Positions 11,422 to 24,120 of a stretch of 64,000 nt of DNA are shown piece after piece. Location of the stretch: assembly GCA_944548615.1 (NCBI GenBank), contig CALYMY010000045.1:124001-188000 (forward strand), in the 5' to 3' direction. Within the stretch, counting starts at the first letter, position 1. Every line of letters starts with the position of its first letter. This stretch comes from Micropterix aruncella (taxonomy: Eukaryota > Arthropoda > Insecta > Lepidoptera > Micropterigidae). The translations under genes and the position numbers were made by a program. The notes below the pieces were generated by a model. It did no database searches, was not told the origin of the DNA, and worked only from the letters and a program-made list of their open reading frames with translations.

Positions 11422-12230
11422 AATTTGCTATAGGCATTCCATTATGATGGCAATTACTAAGTTCCACCATGACATGGCTGCTGCACCCAGGGTTGGCTCC
11501 CGACGAGGGAACTTCTCAACGGTCAACCGTAGAGACGTGAAATTTGGTATAGGCATTCCATTATGATGGCAATTACTAAGTTCCACCATGACATGGCTGC
11601 TGCACCCAGGGTTGGCTCCCGACGAGGGAACTCCTCAACGGTCAACCGTAGAGACGTGAAATTTGGTATAGGCATTCCATTATGATGGCAATTACTAAGT
11701 TCCACCATGACATGGCTGCTGCACCCAGGGTTGGCTCCCGACGAGGGAACTCCTCAACGGTCAACCGTAGAGACGTGAAATTTGGTATAGGCATTCCATT
11801 ATGATGGCAATTACTAAGTTCCACCATGACATGGCTGCTGCACCCAGGGTTGGCTCCCGACGAGGGAACTCCTCAACGGTCAACCGTAGAGACGTGAAAT
11901 TTGGTATAGGCATTCCATTATGACGGCAATTTCTAAGTTCCACCATGACATCGCTGCTGCACCCAGGGTTGGCTCCCGACGAGGGAACTCCTCAACGGTC
12001 AACCGTAGAGACGTGAAATTTGGTATAGGCATTCCATTATGATGGCAATTATTAAGTTCCACCATGACATGGCTGCTGCACCCAGGGTTGGCTCCCGACG
12101 AGGGAACTCCTCAACGGTCAACCGTAGAGACGTGAAATTTGGTATAGGCATTCCATTATGATGGCAATTACTAAGTTCCACCATGACATGGCTGCTGCAC
12201 CCAGGGTTGGCTCCCGACGAGGGAACTCCT
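11383..12230. repeat. 119-bp satellite array A3, 7 monomers
   Basis: Seven-monomer pattern with type B at monomer 5 and ATTATTAAG at monomer 6, plus the 15-bp partial. Unlike the other seven-monomer arrays it is followed by a long-haplotype 166-bp array, so this unit looks recombinant. Confidence 0.97.
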
Positions 12231-13603
12231 GAACATAGAAATTGTTATGAATAAATGTCATTTTTCGAAAAAGACCGTGATAGAGTAAATAAAACGCGTT
12301 ACGGTGTTTGGGCATAACGAAGGCCTTTGAAATCTCTACGAAATGGCATTTTCGAAATTTTGACATTTTGAAATTTTTTATATAAACTTTCATTTTGAAC
12401 ATAGAAATTGTTATGAAAAAATCACATTTTTCACAAAAGAACGAGATAGAGTAAACCTACCGCGTTGCGGTCTTTGGCGAGATCGACACCCCGCTTAAGC
12501 TCTACAAAATGGCATTTTTGAAATTTTGACATTTTGAAAAATTTGATATAAAATTTCATTTTAAACATAGAAATTATAATGAAAAAATCACATTTTTCGA
12601 AAAAGATCGTGATAGAGTAAACCTATAGCGTTACGGCGTTCGGACAGAACCACGGCCTTGGTAATCTCTACGAAATGGCATTTTCGAAATTTTGACATTT
12701 TGAAATTTTTTATATAAACTTTCATTTTGAACATAGAAATTGTTATGAATAAATGACATTTTTCGAAAAAGACCGTGATAGAGTAAACCTACCGCGTTGC
12801 GGTCTTTGGCTAGATCGACACCCCGCTTAAGCTCTACAAAATGGCATTTTTGAAATTTTGACATTTTGAAAAATTTTATATAAAATTTCATTTTAAACAT
12901 AGAAATTGTTATGAAAAAATCACATTTTTCGAAAAAGATCGTGATAGAGTAAACCTATAGCGTTACGGCGTTCGGACAGAACGACGGCCTTGGTAATCTC
13001 TACAAAATGGCATTTTCGAAATTTTGACATTTTGAAAAATTTTATATAAAATTTCATTTTAAACATAGAAATTGTTATGAAAAAATCACATTTTTCGAAA
13101 AAGATCGTGATAGAGTAAACCTATAGCGTTACGGCGTTCGGACAGAACGACGGCCTTGGTAATCTCTACAAAATGGCATTTTCGAAATTTTGACATTTTG
13201 AAAAATTTTATATAAACTTTCATTTTGAACATAGAAATTGTTATGAAAAAATCACATTTTTCGAAATAAATCGATATAGAGTAAACCTACCGCGTTGCGG
13301 TCTTTGGCGAGATCGACACCCCGCTTAAGCTCTACAAAATGGCATTTTTGAAATTTTGATATTTTGAAATTTTTTATATAAACTTTCATTTTGAACTTGG
13401 AAATTATTATGAAAAAATCACATTTTTCGAAATAAATCGAGATAGAGTAAACCTAACGCGTTACGGTGTTCGGACAGAACGAAGGCCTTTGAAATCTCTA
13501 CGAAATGGCATTTCCGAAATTTTGACATTTTGAATTTTTTTATATAAACTTTCATTTTGAACATAGAAATTGTTATGAAAAAATCAAATTTTTCGAAATA
13601 AAT
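12231..13603. repeat. 166-bp satellite array B3, 8 monomers + 45 bp
   Basis: 1373 bp, long haplotype, collinear with the array at 9294. Its junction with the 119-bp array (AACTCCT/GAACATAG) is the same as everywhere else in the window. Confidence 0.96.
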
Positions 13604-14187
13604 TGGCTTCCGACGTTTGAGGGCTATTGCGCTAAAAGGCATCAATAGTCCTCCCTGTTTATTATTATCTAATAGAGTTTTGCTTTGCGCATCTAACGCT
13701 TCTTTTAATTTTCAAATCTGAGTAATATTAACGGAATTATAGACGATTTAATATCTGTATAGGTATATTGATTTATCGATTTAACGGTTTTGTTTCCATA
13801 GTAACGAGCTCAGGCGGTGGCCCGACTCGCAATAGAATATTTATCGATTTAACGATTTCTGTTTCTATGGTAACTTCAGCCCTCGTCATACTTGCGAAAG
13901 TTTATTTATCGATTTTACGATGTTTGTTTTCAATAGTAGCGATCCGAGCCAAGGGAGTTTTAGTATTTTTCCCGCGGCTTCGTTTAATAAATTAAATATT
14001 ATATTCTTTATTTTATCATATACACACAAGCGAGGTGTCAAAAGATAGGGTTTTAGAACGCTTTTCATTTCATTGCTTCTGCTTTTTATCTCGTCTTCTT
14101 CTTCTTCTTTAATTACTTTTCAATACTATTTAATCTGTGCTTTTTCATTTTCATTTTCAGTGCCTTTGATCAACGAGAAGAGACAAT
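13604..14187 (+). promoter_or_regulatory. Unique linker U4
   Basis: Full-length linker, CAAATCTGAG form, all three DRE-like/X-box-like subrepeats present, acceptor CAG just before the exon. Confidence 0.4.
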
Positions 14188-14358
14188 ATGGAGACCACAG
14201 AAATAGAAGTGCCGTTTCGGAATTTCGAAGAAATACCGGAAAGAGCCAGAGATATTGCCCGCGAGGCGTTAAACGAATTAAAAGGAGTAAACAACCTACG
14301 GAAAGAGGTACGTGACAAGGACGAGGGAACTCCTCAACGGTCAACCGTAGAGACGTGA
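14188..14358 (+). CDS. Repeated short exon/ORF, copy 4
   Basis: Open copy, donor at 14308, stop at 14356-14358. The peptide is identical to copy 1. It begins a 2605-bp short-type unit. Confidence 0.42.
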   Translation: METTEIEVPFRNFEEIPERARDIAREALNELKGVNNLRKEVRDKDEGTPQRSTVET

Positions 14359-15167
14359 AATTTGCTATAGGCATTCCATTATGATGGCAATTACTAAGTT
14401 CCACCATGACATGGCTGCTGCACCCAGGGTTGGCTCCCGACGAGGGAACTTCTCAACGGTCAACCGTAGAGACGTGAAATTTGGTATAGGCATTCCATTA
14501 TGATGGCAATTACTAAGTTCCACCATGACATGGCTGCTGCACCCAGGGTTGGCTCCCGACGAGGGAACTCCTCAACGGTCAACCGTAGAGACGTGAAATT
14601 TGGTATAGGCATTCCATTATGATGGCAATTACTAAGTTCCACCATGACATGGCTGCTGCACCCAGGGTTGGCTCCCGACGAGGGAACTCCTCAACGGTCA
14701 ACCGTAGAGACGTGAAATTTGGTATAGGCATTCCATTATGATGGCAATTACTAAGTTCCACCATGACATGGCTGCTGCACCCAGGGTTGGCTCCCGACGA
14801 GGGAACTCCTCAACGGTCAACCGTAGAGACGTGAAATTTGGTATAGGCATTCCATTATGACGGCAATTTCTAAGTTCCACCATGACATCGCTGCTGCACC
14901 CAGGGTTGGCTCCCGACGAGGGAACTCCTCAACGGTCAACCGTAGAGACGTGAAATTTGGTATAGGCATTCCATTATGATGGCAATTATTAAGTTCCACC
15001 ATGACATGGCTGCTGCACCCAGGGTTGGCTCCCGACGAGGGAACTCCTCAACGGTCAACCGTAGAGACGTGAAATTTGGTATAGGCATTCCATTATGATG
15101 GCAATTACTAAGTTCCACCATGACATGGCTGCTGCACCCAGGGTTGGCTCCCGACGAGGGAACTCCT
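14320..15167. repeat. 119-bp satellite array A4, 7 monomers
   Basis: Seven monomers plus partial, type B at monomer 5, ATTATTAAG at monomer 6, GCTATAGG variant in monomer 1. Confidence 0.97.
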
Positions 15168-16208
15168 GAACATAGAAATTGTTATGAATAAATGTCATTT
15201 TTCGAAAAAGACCGTGATAGAGTAAATAAAACGCGTTACGGTGTTTGGGCATAACGAAGGCCTTTGAAATCTCTACGAAATGGCATTTTCGAAATTTTGA
15301 CATTTTGAAATTTTTTATATAAACTTTTATTTTGAACATAGAAATTGTTATGAAAAAATGACATTTTTCGAAAAAGACCGTGATAGAGTAAACCTACCGC
15401 GTTGCGGTCTTTGGCGAGATCGACACCCCGCTTAAGCTCTACAAAATGGCATTTTTGAAATTTTGCAATTTTGAAAAATTTTATATAAAATTTCATTTTA
15501 AACATAGAAATTATTATGAAAAAAGCACATTTTTCGAAAAAGATCGTGATAGAGTAAACCTATAGCGTTACGGCGTTCGGACAGAACGACGGCCTTGATA
15601 ATCTCTACGAAATGGCTATTTCAAAATTTTGACATTTTGAAATTTTTTATATAAACTTTCATTTTGAACATAGAAATTGTTATCAAAAAATCACATTTTT
15701 TACAAAAGAACGAGATAGAGTAAACCTACCGCGTTGCGGCCTTTGGCGAGATCGACACCCCGCTTAAGCTCTACAAAATGGCATTTTTGAAATTTTGAAA
15801 TTTTGAAAAATTTTATATAAAATTTCATTTTAAACATAGAAATTATTATGAAAAAATCACATTTTTCGAAAAAGATCGTGATAGAGTAAACCTATAGCGT
15901 TACGGCGTTTGGACAGAACGACGGCCTTGATAATCTCTACGAAATGGCTATTTCAAAATTTTGACATTTTGAAATTTTTTATATAAACTTTCATTTTAAA
16001 CATAGAAATTGTTATCAAAAAATCACATTTTTCACAAAAGAACGAGATAGAGTAAACCTACCGCGTTGCGGTTTTTGGCGAGATCGACACCCCGCTTAAG
16101 CGCTACAAAATGGCATTTTTGAAATTTTGACATTTTGAATTTTTTTATATAAACTTTCATTTTGAACATAGAAATTGTTATGAAAAAATCACATTTTTCG
16201 AAATAAAT
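15168..16208. repeat. 166-bp satellite array B4, 6 monomers + 45 bp (short haplotype)
   Basis: 1041-bp short-haplotype array. It marks the left end of the segment that recurs, collinear at an offset of 30,640 bp, from 45808. Confidence 0.96.
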
Positions 16209-16792
16209 TGGCTTCCGACGTTTGAGGGCTATTGCGCTAAAAGGCATCAATAGTCCTCCCTGTTTATTATTATCTAATAGAGTTTTGCTTTGCGCATCTA
16301 ACGCTTCTTTTAATTTTCAAATTTGAGTAATATTAACGGAATTATAGACGATTTAATATCTGTATAGGTATATTGATTTATCGATTTAACGGTTTTGTTT
16401 CCATAGTAACGAGCTCAGGCGGTGGCCCGACTCGCAATAGAATATTTATCGATTTAACGATTTCTGTTTCTATGGTAACTTCAGCCCTCGTCATACTTGC
16501 GAAAGTTTATTTATCGATTTTACGATGTTTGTTTTCAATAGTAGCGATCCGAGCCAAGGGAGTTTTAGTATTTTTCCCGCGGCTTCGTTTAATAGATTAA
16601 ATATTATATTCTTTATTTTATCATATACACACAAGCGAGGTGTCAAAAGATAGGGTTTTAGAACGCTTTTCATTTCATTGCTTCTGCTTTTTATCTCGTC
16701 TTCTTCTTCTTCTTTAATTACTTTTCAATACTATTTAATCTGTGCTTTTTCATTTTCATTTTCAGTGCCTTTGATCAACGAGAAGAGACAAT
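16209..16792 (+). promoter_or_regulatory. Unique linker U5
   Basis: Full-length linker in the CAAATTTGAG form, with AATAGATTAAAT as in the linker at 6778. The partner at 46849 has AATAAATTAAAT instead, one of the few differences between the two higher-order copies. Confidence 0.4.
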
Positions 16793-16963
16793 ATGGAGAC
16801 CACAGAAATAGAAGTGCCGTTTCGGAATTTCGAAGAAATACCGGAAAGAGCCAGAGATATTGCCCGCGAGGCGTTAAACGAATTAAAAGGAGTAAACAAC
16901 CTACGGAAAGAGGTACGTGACAAGGACGAGGGAACTCCTCAACGGTCAACCGTAGAGACGTGA
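16793..16963 (+). CDS. Repeated short exon/ORF, copy 5
   Basis: Open copy, donor at 16913, stop at 16961-16963. The peptide is identical to copy 1. Its higher-order partner is the copy at 47433. Confidence 0.42.
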   Translation: METTEIEVPFRNFEEIPERARDIAREALNELKGVNNLRKEVRDKDEGTPQRSTVET

Positions 16964-18724
16964 AATTTGGTATAGGCATTCCATTATGATGGCAATTACT
17001 AAGTTCCACCATGACATGGCTGCTGCACCCAGGGTTGGCTCCCGACGAGGGAACTTCTCAACGGTCAACCGTAGAGACGTGAAATTTGGTATAGGCATTC
17101 CATTATGATGGCAATTACTAAGTTCCACCATGACATGGCTGCTGCACCCAGGGTTGGCTCCCGACGAGGGAACTCCTCAACGGTCAACCGTAGAGACGTG
17201 AAATTTGGTATAGGCATTCCATTATGATGGCAATTACTAAGTTCCACCATGACATGGCTGCTGCACCCAGGGTTGGCTCCCGACGAGGGAACTCCTCAAC
17301 GGTCAACCGTAGAGACGTGAAATTTGGTATAGGCATTCCATTATGATGGCAATTACTAAGTTCCACCATGACATGGCTGCTGCACCCAGGGTTGGCTCCC
17401 GACGAGGGAACTCCTCAACGGTCAACCGTAGAGACGTGAAATTTGGTATAGGCATTCCATTATGACGGCAATTTCTAAGTTCCACCATGACATCGCTGCT
17501 GCACCCAGGGTTGGCTCCCGACGAGGGAACTCCTCAACGGTCAACCGTAGAGACGTGAAATTTGGTATAGGCATTCCATTATGATGGCAATTACTAAGTT
17601 CCACCATGACATGGCTGCTGCACCCAGGGTTGGCTCCCGACGAGGGAACTCCTCAACGGTCAACCGTAGAGACGTGAAATTTGGTATAGGCATTCCATTA
17701 TGATGGCAATTACTAAGTTCCACCATGACATGGCTGCTGCACCCAGGGTTGGCTCCCGACGAGGGAACTCCTCAACGGTCAACCGTAGAGACGTGAAATT
17801 TGGTATAGGCATTCCATTATGATGGCAATTACTAAGTTCCACCATGACATGGCTGCTGCACCCAGGGTTGGCTCCCGACGAGGGAACTCCTCAACGGTCA
17901 ACCGTAGAGACGTGAAATTTGGTATAGGCATTCCATTATGATGGCAATTACTAAGTTCCACCATGACATGGCTGCTGCACCCAGGGTTGGCTCCCGACGA
18001 GGGAACTCCTCAACGGTCAACCGTAGAGACGTGAAATTTGGTATAGGCATTCCATTATGACGGCAATTTCTAAGTTCCACCATGACATCGCTGCTGCACC
18101 CAGGGTTGGCTCCCGACGAGGGAACTCCTCAACGGTCAACCGTAGAGACGTGAAATTTGGTATAGGCATTCCATTATGATGGCAATTACTAAGTTCCACC
18201 ATGACATGGCTGCTGCACCCAGGGTTGGCTCCCGACGAGGGAACTCCTCAACGGTCAACCGTAGAGACGTGAAATTTGGTATAGGCATTCCATTATGATG
18301 GCAATTACTAAGTTCCACCATGACATGGCTGCTGCACCCAGGGTTGGCTCCCGACGAGGGAACTCCTCAACGGTCAACCGTAGAGACGTGAAATTTGGTA
18401 TAGGCATTCCATTATGACGGCAATTTCTAAGTTCCACCATGACATCGCTGCTGCACCCAGGGTTGGCTCCCGACGAGGGAACTCCTCAACGGTCAACCGT
18501 AGAGACGTGAAATTTGGTATAGGCATTCCATTATGATGGCAATTACTAAGTTCCACCATGACATGGCTGCTGCACCCAGGGTTGGCTCCCGACGAGGGAA
18601 CTCCTCAACGGTCAACCGTAGAGACGTGAAATTTGGTATAGGCATTCCATTATGATGGCAATTACTAAGTTCCACCATGACATGGCTGCTGCACCCAGGG
18701 TTGGCTCCCGACGAGGGAACTCCT
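16925..18724. repeat. 119-bp satellite array A5, 15 monomers
   Basis: Fifteen monomers plus partial, type B at 5, 10 and 13. Collinear with the array at 47565. Confidence 0.97.
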
Positions 18725-20760
18725 GAACATAGAAATTGTTATGAATAAATGTCATTTTTCGAAAAAGACCGTGATAGAGTAAATAAAACGCGTTACGGTG
18801 TTTGGGCATAACGAAGGCCTTTGAAATCTCTACGAAATGGCATTTTCGAAATTTTGACATTTTGAAATTTTTTATATAAACTTTCATTTTGAACATAGAA
18901 ATTGTTATGAAAAAATCACATTTTTCACAAAAGAACGAGATAGAGTAAACCTACCGCGTTGCGGTCTTTGGCGAGATCGACACCCCGCTTAAGCTCTACA
19001 AAATGGCATTTTTGAAATTTTGACTTTTTGAAAAATTTTATATAAAATTTCATTTTAAACATAGAAATTATTATGAAAAAATCATATTTTTCGAAAAAGA
19101 TCGTGATAGAGTAAACCTATAGGGTTCGGCGTTCGGACAGAACGACGGCCTTGGTAATCTCTACAAAATGGCATTTTCGAAATTTTGACATTTTGAAAAA
19201 TTTTATATAAAATTTCATTTTAAACATAGAAATTGTTATGAAAAAATCACATTTTTCGAAAAAGATCGTGATAGAGTAAACCTATAGGGTTACGGCGTTC
19301 GGACAGAACGACGGCCTTGGTAATCTCTACAAAATGGCATTTTCGAAATTTTGACATTTTGAAATTTTTTATATAAACTTTCATTTTGAACATAGAAATT
19401 GTTATGAATTAATGACATTTTTCGAAAAAGACCGTGATAGAGTAAATGAAACGCGTTACGGTGTTCAGGTAGAACGAAGGCCTTTGAAATCTCTACGAAA
19501 TGGCATTTTCGAAATTTTGACATTTTGAAATTTTTTATATAAACTTTCATTTTGAACATAGAAATTGTTATGAAAAAATCACATTTTTCGAAATAAATCG
19601 AGATAGAGTAAACCTACCGCGTTGCGGTCTTTGGCGAGATCGACACCCCGCTTAAGCTCTACAAAATGGCATTTTTGAAATTTTGACATTTTGAAAAATT
19701 TTATATCAAATTTCATTTTAAACATAGAAATTATAATGAAAAAATCACATTTTTCGAAAAAGATCGTGATAGAGTAAACCTATAGCGTTACGGCGTTCGG
19801 ACAGAACCACGGCCTTGGTAATCTCTACGAAATGGCATTTTCGAAATTTTGACATTTTGAAATTTTTTATATAAACTTTCATTTTGAACATAGAAATTGT
19901 TATGAATAAATGACATTTTTCGAAAAAGACCGTGATAGAGTAAACCTACCGCGTTGCGGTCTTTGGCTAGATCGACACCCCGCTTAAGCTCTACAAAATG
20001 GCATTTTTGAAATTTTGACATTTTGAAAAATTTTATATAAAATTTCATTTTAAACATAGAAATTGTTATGAAAAAATCACATTTTTCGAAAAAGATCGTG
20101 ATAGAGTAAACCTATAGCGTTACGGCGTTCGGACAGAACGACGGCCTTGGTAATCTCTACAAAATGGCATTTTCGAAATTTTGACATTTTGAAAAATTTT
20201 ATATAAAATTTCATTTTAAACATAGAAATTGTTATGAAAAAATCACATTTTTCGAAAAAGATCGTGATAGAGTAAACCTATAGCGTTACGGCGTTCGGAC
20301 AGAACGACGGCCTTGGTAATCTCTACAAAATGGCATTTTCGAAATTTTGACATTTTGAAAAATTTTATATAAACTTTCATTTTGAACATAGAAATTGTTA
20401 TGAAAAAATCACATTTTTCGAAATAAATCGATATAGAGTAAACCTACCGCGTTGCGGTCTTTGGCGAGATCGACACCCCGCTTAAGCTCTACAAAATGGC
20501 ATTTTTGAAATTTTGATATTTTGAAATTTTTTATATAAACTTTCATTTTGAACTTGGAAATTATTATGAAAAAATCACATTTTTCGAAATAAATCGAGAT
20601 AGAGTAAACCTAACGCGTTACGGTGTTCGGACAGAACGAAGGCCTTTGAAATCTCTACGAAATGGCATTTCCGAAATTTTGACATTTTGAATTTTTTTAT
20701 ATAAACTTTCATTTTGAACATAGAAATTGTTATGAAAAAATCACATTTTTCGAAATAAAT
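18725..20760. repeat. 166-bp satellite array B5, 12 monomers + 45 bp, one base deleted
   Basis: 2036 bp. A beta monomer reads CTATAGGGTTCGGCG near 19120, two bases short of its neighbours with a compensating run difference that leaves the array one base under 12 x 166 + 45. The same change is in the arrays at 25882, 49365 and 59127, so it is inherited and not a read error. Confidence 0.95.
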
Positions 20761-21344
20761 TGGCTTCCGACGTTTGAGGGCTATTGCGCTAAAAGGCATC
20801 AATAGTCCTCCCTGTTTATTATTATCTAATAGAGTTTTGCTTTGCGCATCTAACGCTTCTTTTAATTTTCAAATCTGAGTAATATTAACGGAATTATAGA
20901 CGATTTAATATCTGTATAGGTATATTGATTTATCGATTTAACGGTTTTGTTTCCATAGTAACGAGCTCAGGCGGTGGCCCGACTCGCAATAGAATATTTA
21001 TCGATTTAACGATTTCTGTTTCTATGGTAACTTCAGCCCTCGTCATACTTGCGAAAGTTTATTTATCGATTTTACGATGTTTGTTTTCAATAGTAGCGAT
21101 CCGAGCCAAGGGAGTTTTAGTATTTTTCCCGCGGCTTCGTTTAATAAATTAAATATTATATTCTTTATTTTATCATATACACACAAGCGAGGTGTCAAAA
21201 GATAGGGTTTTAGAACGCTTTTCATTTCATTGCTTCTGCTTTTTATCTCGTCTTCTTCTTCTTCTTTAATTACTTTTCAATACTATTTAATCTGTGCTTT
21301 TTCATTTTCATTTTCAGTGCCTTTGATCAACGAGAAGAGACAAT
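20761..21344 (+). promoter_or_regulatory. Unique linker U6
   Basis: Full-length linker, CAAATCTGAG form, following a long-haplotype 166-bp array as expected from the linkage seen elsewhere. Confidence 0.4.
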
Positions 21345-21515
21345 ATGGAGACCACAGAAATAGAAGTGCCGTTTCGGAATTTCGAAGAAATACCGGAAAG
21401 AGCCAGAGATATTGCCCGCGAGGCGTTAAACGAATTAAAAGGAGTAAACAACCTACGGAAAGAGGTACGTGACAAGGACGAGGGAACTCCTCAACGGTCA
21501 ACCGTAGAGACGTGA
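21345..21515 (+). CDS. Repeated short exon/ORF, copy 6
   Basis: Open copy, donor at 21465, stop at 21513-21515. The peptide is identical to copy 1. It begins a 2605-bp unit that is present twice in tandem in the second higher-order copy (51985 and 54590). Confidence 0.42.
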   Translation: METTEIEVPFRNFEEIPERARDIAREALNELKGVNNLRKEVRDKDEGTPQRSTVET

Positions 21516-22324
21516 AATTTGGTATAGGCATTCCATTATGATGGCAATTACTAAGTTCCACCATGACATGGCTGCTGCACCCAGGGTTGGCTCCCGACGA
21601 GGGAACTTCTCAACGGTCAACCGTAGAGACGTGAAATTTGGTATAGGCATTCCATTATGATGGCAATTACTAAGTTCCACCATGACATGGCTGCTGCACC
21701 CAGGGTTGGCTCCCGACGAGGGAACTCCTCAACGGTCAACCGTAGAGACGTGAAATTTGGTATAGGCATTCCATTATGATGGCAATTACTAAGTTCCACC
21801 ATGACATGGCTGCTGCACCCAGGGTTGGCTCCCGACGAGGGAACTCCTCAACGGTCAACCGTAGAGACGTGAAATTTGGTATAGGCATTCCATTATGATG
21901 GCAATTACTAAGTTCCACCATGACATGGCTGCTGCACCCAGGGTTGGCTCCCGACGAGGGAACTCCTCAACGGTCAACCGTAGAGACGTGAAATTTGGTA
22001 TAGGCATTCCATTATGACGGCAATTTCTAAGTTCCACCATGACATCGCTGCTGCACCCAGGGTTGGCTCCCGACGAGGGAACTCCTCAACGGTCAACCGT
22101 AGAGACGTGAAATTTGGTATAGGCATTCCATTATGATGGCAATTATTAAGTTCCACCATGACATGGCTGCTGCACCCAGGGTTGGCTCCCGACGAGGGAA
22201 CTCCTCAACGGTCAACCGTAGAGACGTGAAATTTGGTATAGGCATTCCATTATGATGGCAATTACTAAGTTCCACCATGACATGGCTGCTGCACCCAGGG
22301 TTGGCTGCCGACGAGGGAACTCCT
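21477..22324. repeat. 119-bp satellite array A6, 7 monomers
   Basis: Seven monomers plus partial, type B at 5 and ATTATTAAG at 6. The last monomer has a private change, GGCTGCCGACG for GGCTCCCGACG, near 22307. Confidence 0.97.
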
Positions 22325-23365
22325 GAACATAGAAATTGTTATGAATAAATGTCATTTTTCGAAAAAGACCGTGATAGAGTAAATAAAACGCGTTACGGTG
22401 TTTGGGCATAACGAAGGCCTTTGAAATCTCTACGAAATGGCATTTTCGAAATTTTGACATTTTGAAATTTTTTATATAAACTTTTATTTTGAACATAGAA
22501 ATTGTTATGAAAAAATGACATTTTTCGAAAAAGACCGTGATAGAGTAAACCTACCGCGTTGCGGTCTTTGGCGAGATCGACACCCCGCTTAAGCTCTACA
22601 AAATGGCATTTTTGAAATTTTGCAATTTTGAAAAATTTTATATAAAATTTCATTTTAAACATAGAAATTATTATGAAAAAAGCACATTTTTCGAAAAAGA
22701 TCGTGATAGAGTAAACCTATAGCGTTACGGCGTTCGGACAGAACGACGGCCTTGATAATCTCTACGAAATGGCTATTTCAAAATTTTGACATTTTGAAAT
22801 TTTTTATATAAACTTTCATTTTGAACATAGAAATTGTTATCAAAAAATCACATTTTTTACAAAAGAACGAGATAGAGTAAACCTACCGCGTTGCGGCCTT
22901 TGGCGAGATCGACACCCCGCTTAAGCTCTACAAAATGGCATTTTTGAAATTTTGAAATTTTGAAAAATTTTATATAAAATTTCATTTTAAACATAGAAAT
23001 TATTATGAAAAAATCACATTTTTCGAAAAAGATCGTGATAGAGTAAACCTATAGCGTTACGGCGTTTGGACAGAACGACGGCCTTGATAATCTCTACGAA
23101 ATGGCTATTTCAAAATTTTGACATTTTGAAATTTTTTATATAAACTTTCATTTTAAACATAGAAATTGTTATCAAAAAATCACATTTTTCACAAAAGAAC
23201 GAGATAGAGTAAACCTACCGCGTTGCGGTTTTTGGCGAGATCGACACCCCGCTTAAGCGCTACAAAATGGCATTTTTGAAATTTTGACATTTTGAATTTT
23301 TTTATATAAACTTTCATTTTGAACATAGAAATTGTTATGAAAAAATCACATTTTTCGAAATAAAT
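22325..23365. repeat. 166-bp satellite array B6, 6 monomers + 45 bp (short haplotype)
   Basis: 1041-bp short-haplotype array, collinear with those at 52965 and 55570. Confidence 0.96.
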
Positions 23366-23949
23366 TGGCTTCCGACGTTTGAGGGCTATTGCGCTAAAAG
23401 GCATCAATAGTCCTCCCTGTTTATTATTATCTAATAGAGTTTTGCTTTGCGCATCTAACGCTTCTTTTAATTTTCAAATTTGAGTAATATTAACGGAATT
23501 ATAGACGATTTAATATCTGTATAGGTATATTGATTTATCGATTTAACGGTTTTGTTTCCATAGTAACGAGCTCAGGCGGTGGCCCGACTCGCAATAGAAT
23601 ATTTATCGATTTAACGATTTCTGTTTCTATGGTAACTTGAGCCCTCGTCATACTTGCGAAAGTTTATTTATCGATTTTACGATGTTTGTTTTCAATAGTA
23701 GCGATCCGAGCCAAGGGAGTTTTAGTATTTTTCCCGCGGCTTCGTTTAATAAATTAAATATTATATTCTTTATTTTATCATATACACACAAGCGAGGTGT
23801 CAAAAGATAGGGTTTTAGAACGCTTTTCATTTCATTGCTTCTGCTTTTTATCTCGTCTTCTTCTTCTTCTTTAATTACTTTTCAATACTATTTAATCTGT
23901 GCTTTTTCATTTTCATTTTCAGTGCCTTTGATCAACGAGAAGAGACAAT
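23366..23949 (+). promoter_or_regulatory. Unique linker U7
   Basis: Full-length linker, CAAATTTGAG form. It has a private C-to-G change at 23639 (GGTAACTTGAGCC for GGTAACTTCAGCC), next to the second X-box-like motif but outside its core. Confidence 0.4.
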
Positions 23950-24120
23950 ATGGAGACCACAGAAATAGAAGTGCCGTTTCGGAATTTCGAAGAAATACCG
24001 GAAAGAGCCAGAGATATTGCCCGCGAGGCGTTAAACGAATTAAAAGGAGTAAACAACCTACGGAAAGAGGTACGTGACAAGGACGAGGGAACTCCTCAAC
24101 GGTCAACCGTAGAGACGTGA
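23950..24120 (+). CDS. Repeated short exon/ORF, copy 7
   Basis: Open copy, donor at 24070, stop at 24118-24120. The peptide is identical to copy 1. It is the last intact exon before the transposon; its higher-order partner is the copy at 57195. Confidence 0.42.
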   Translation: METTEIEVPFRNFEEIPERARDIAREALNELKGVNNLRKEVRDKDEGTPQRSTVET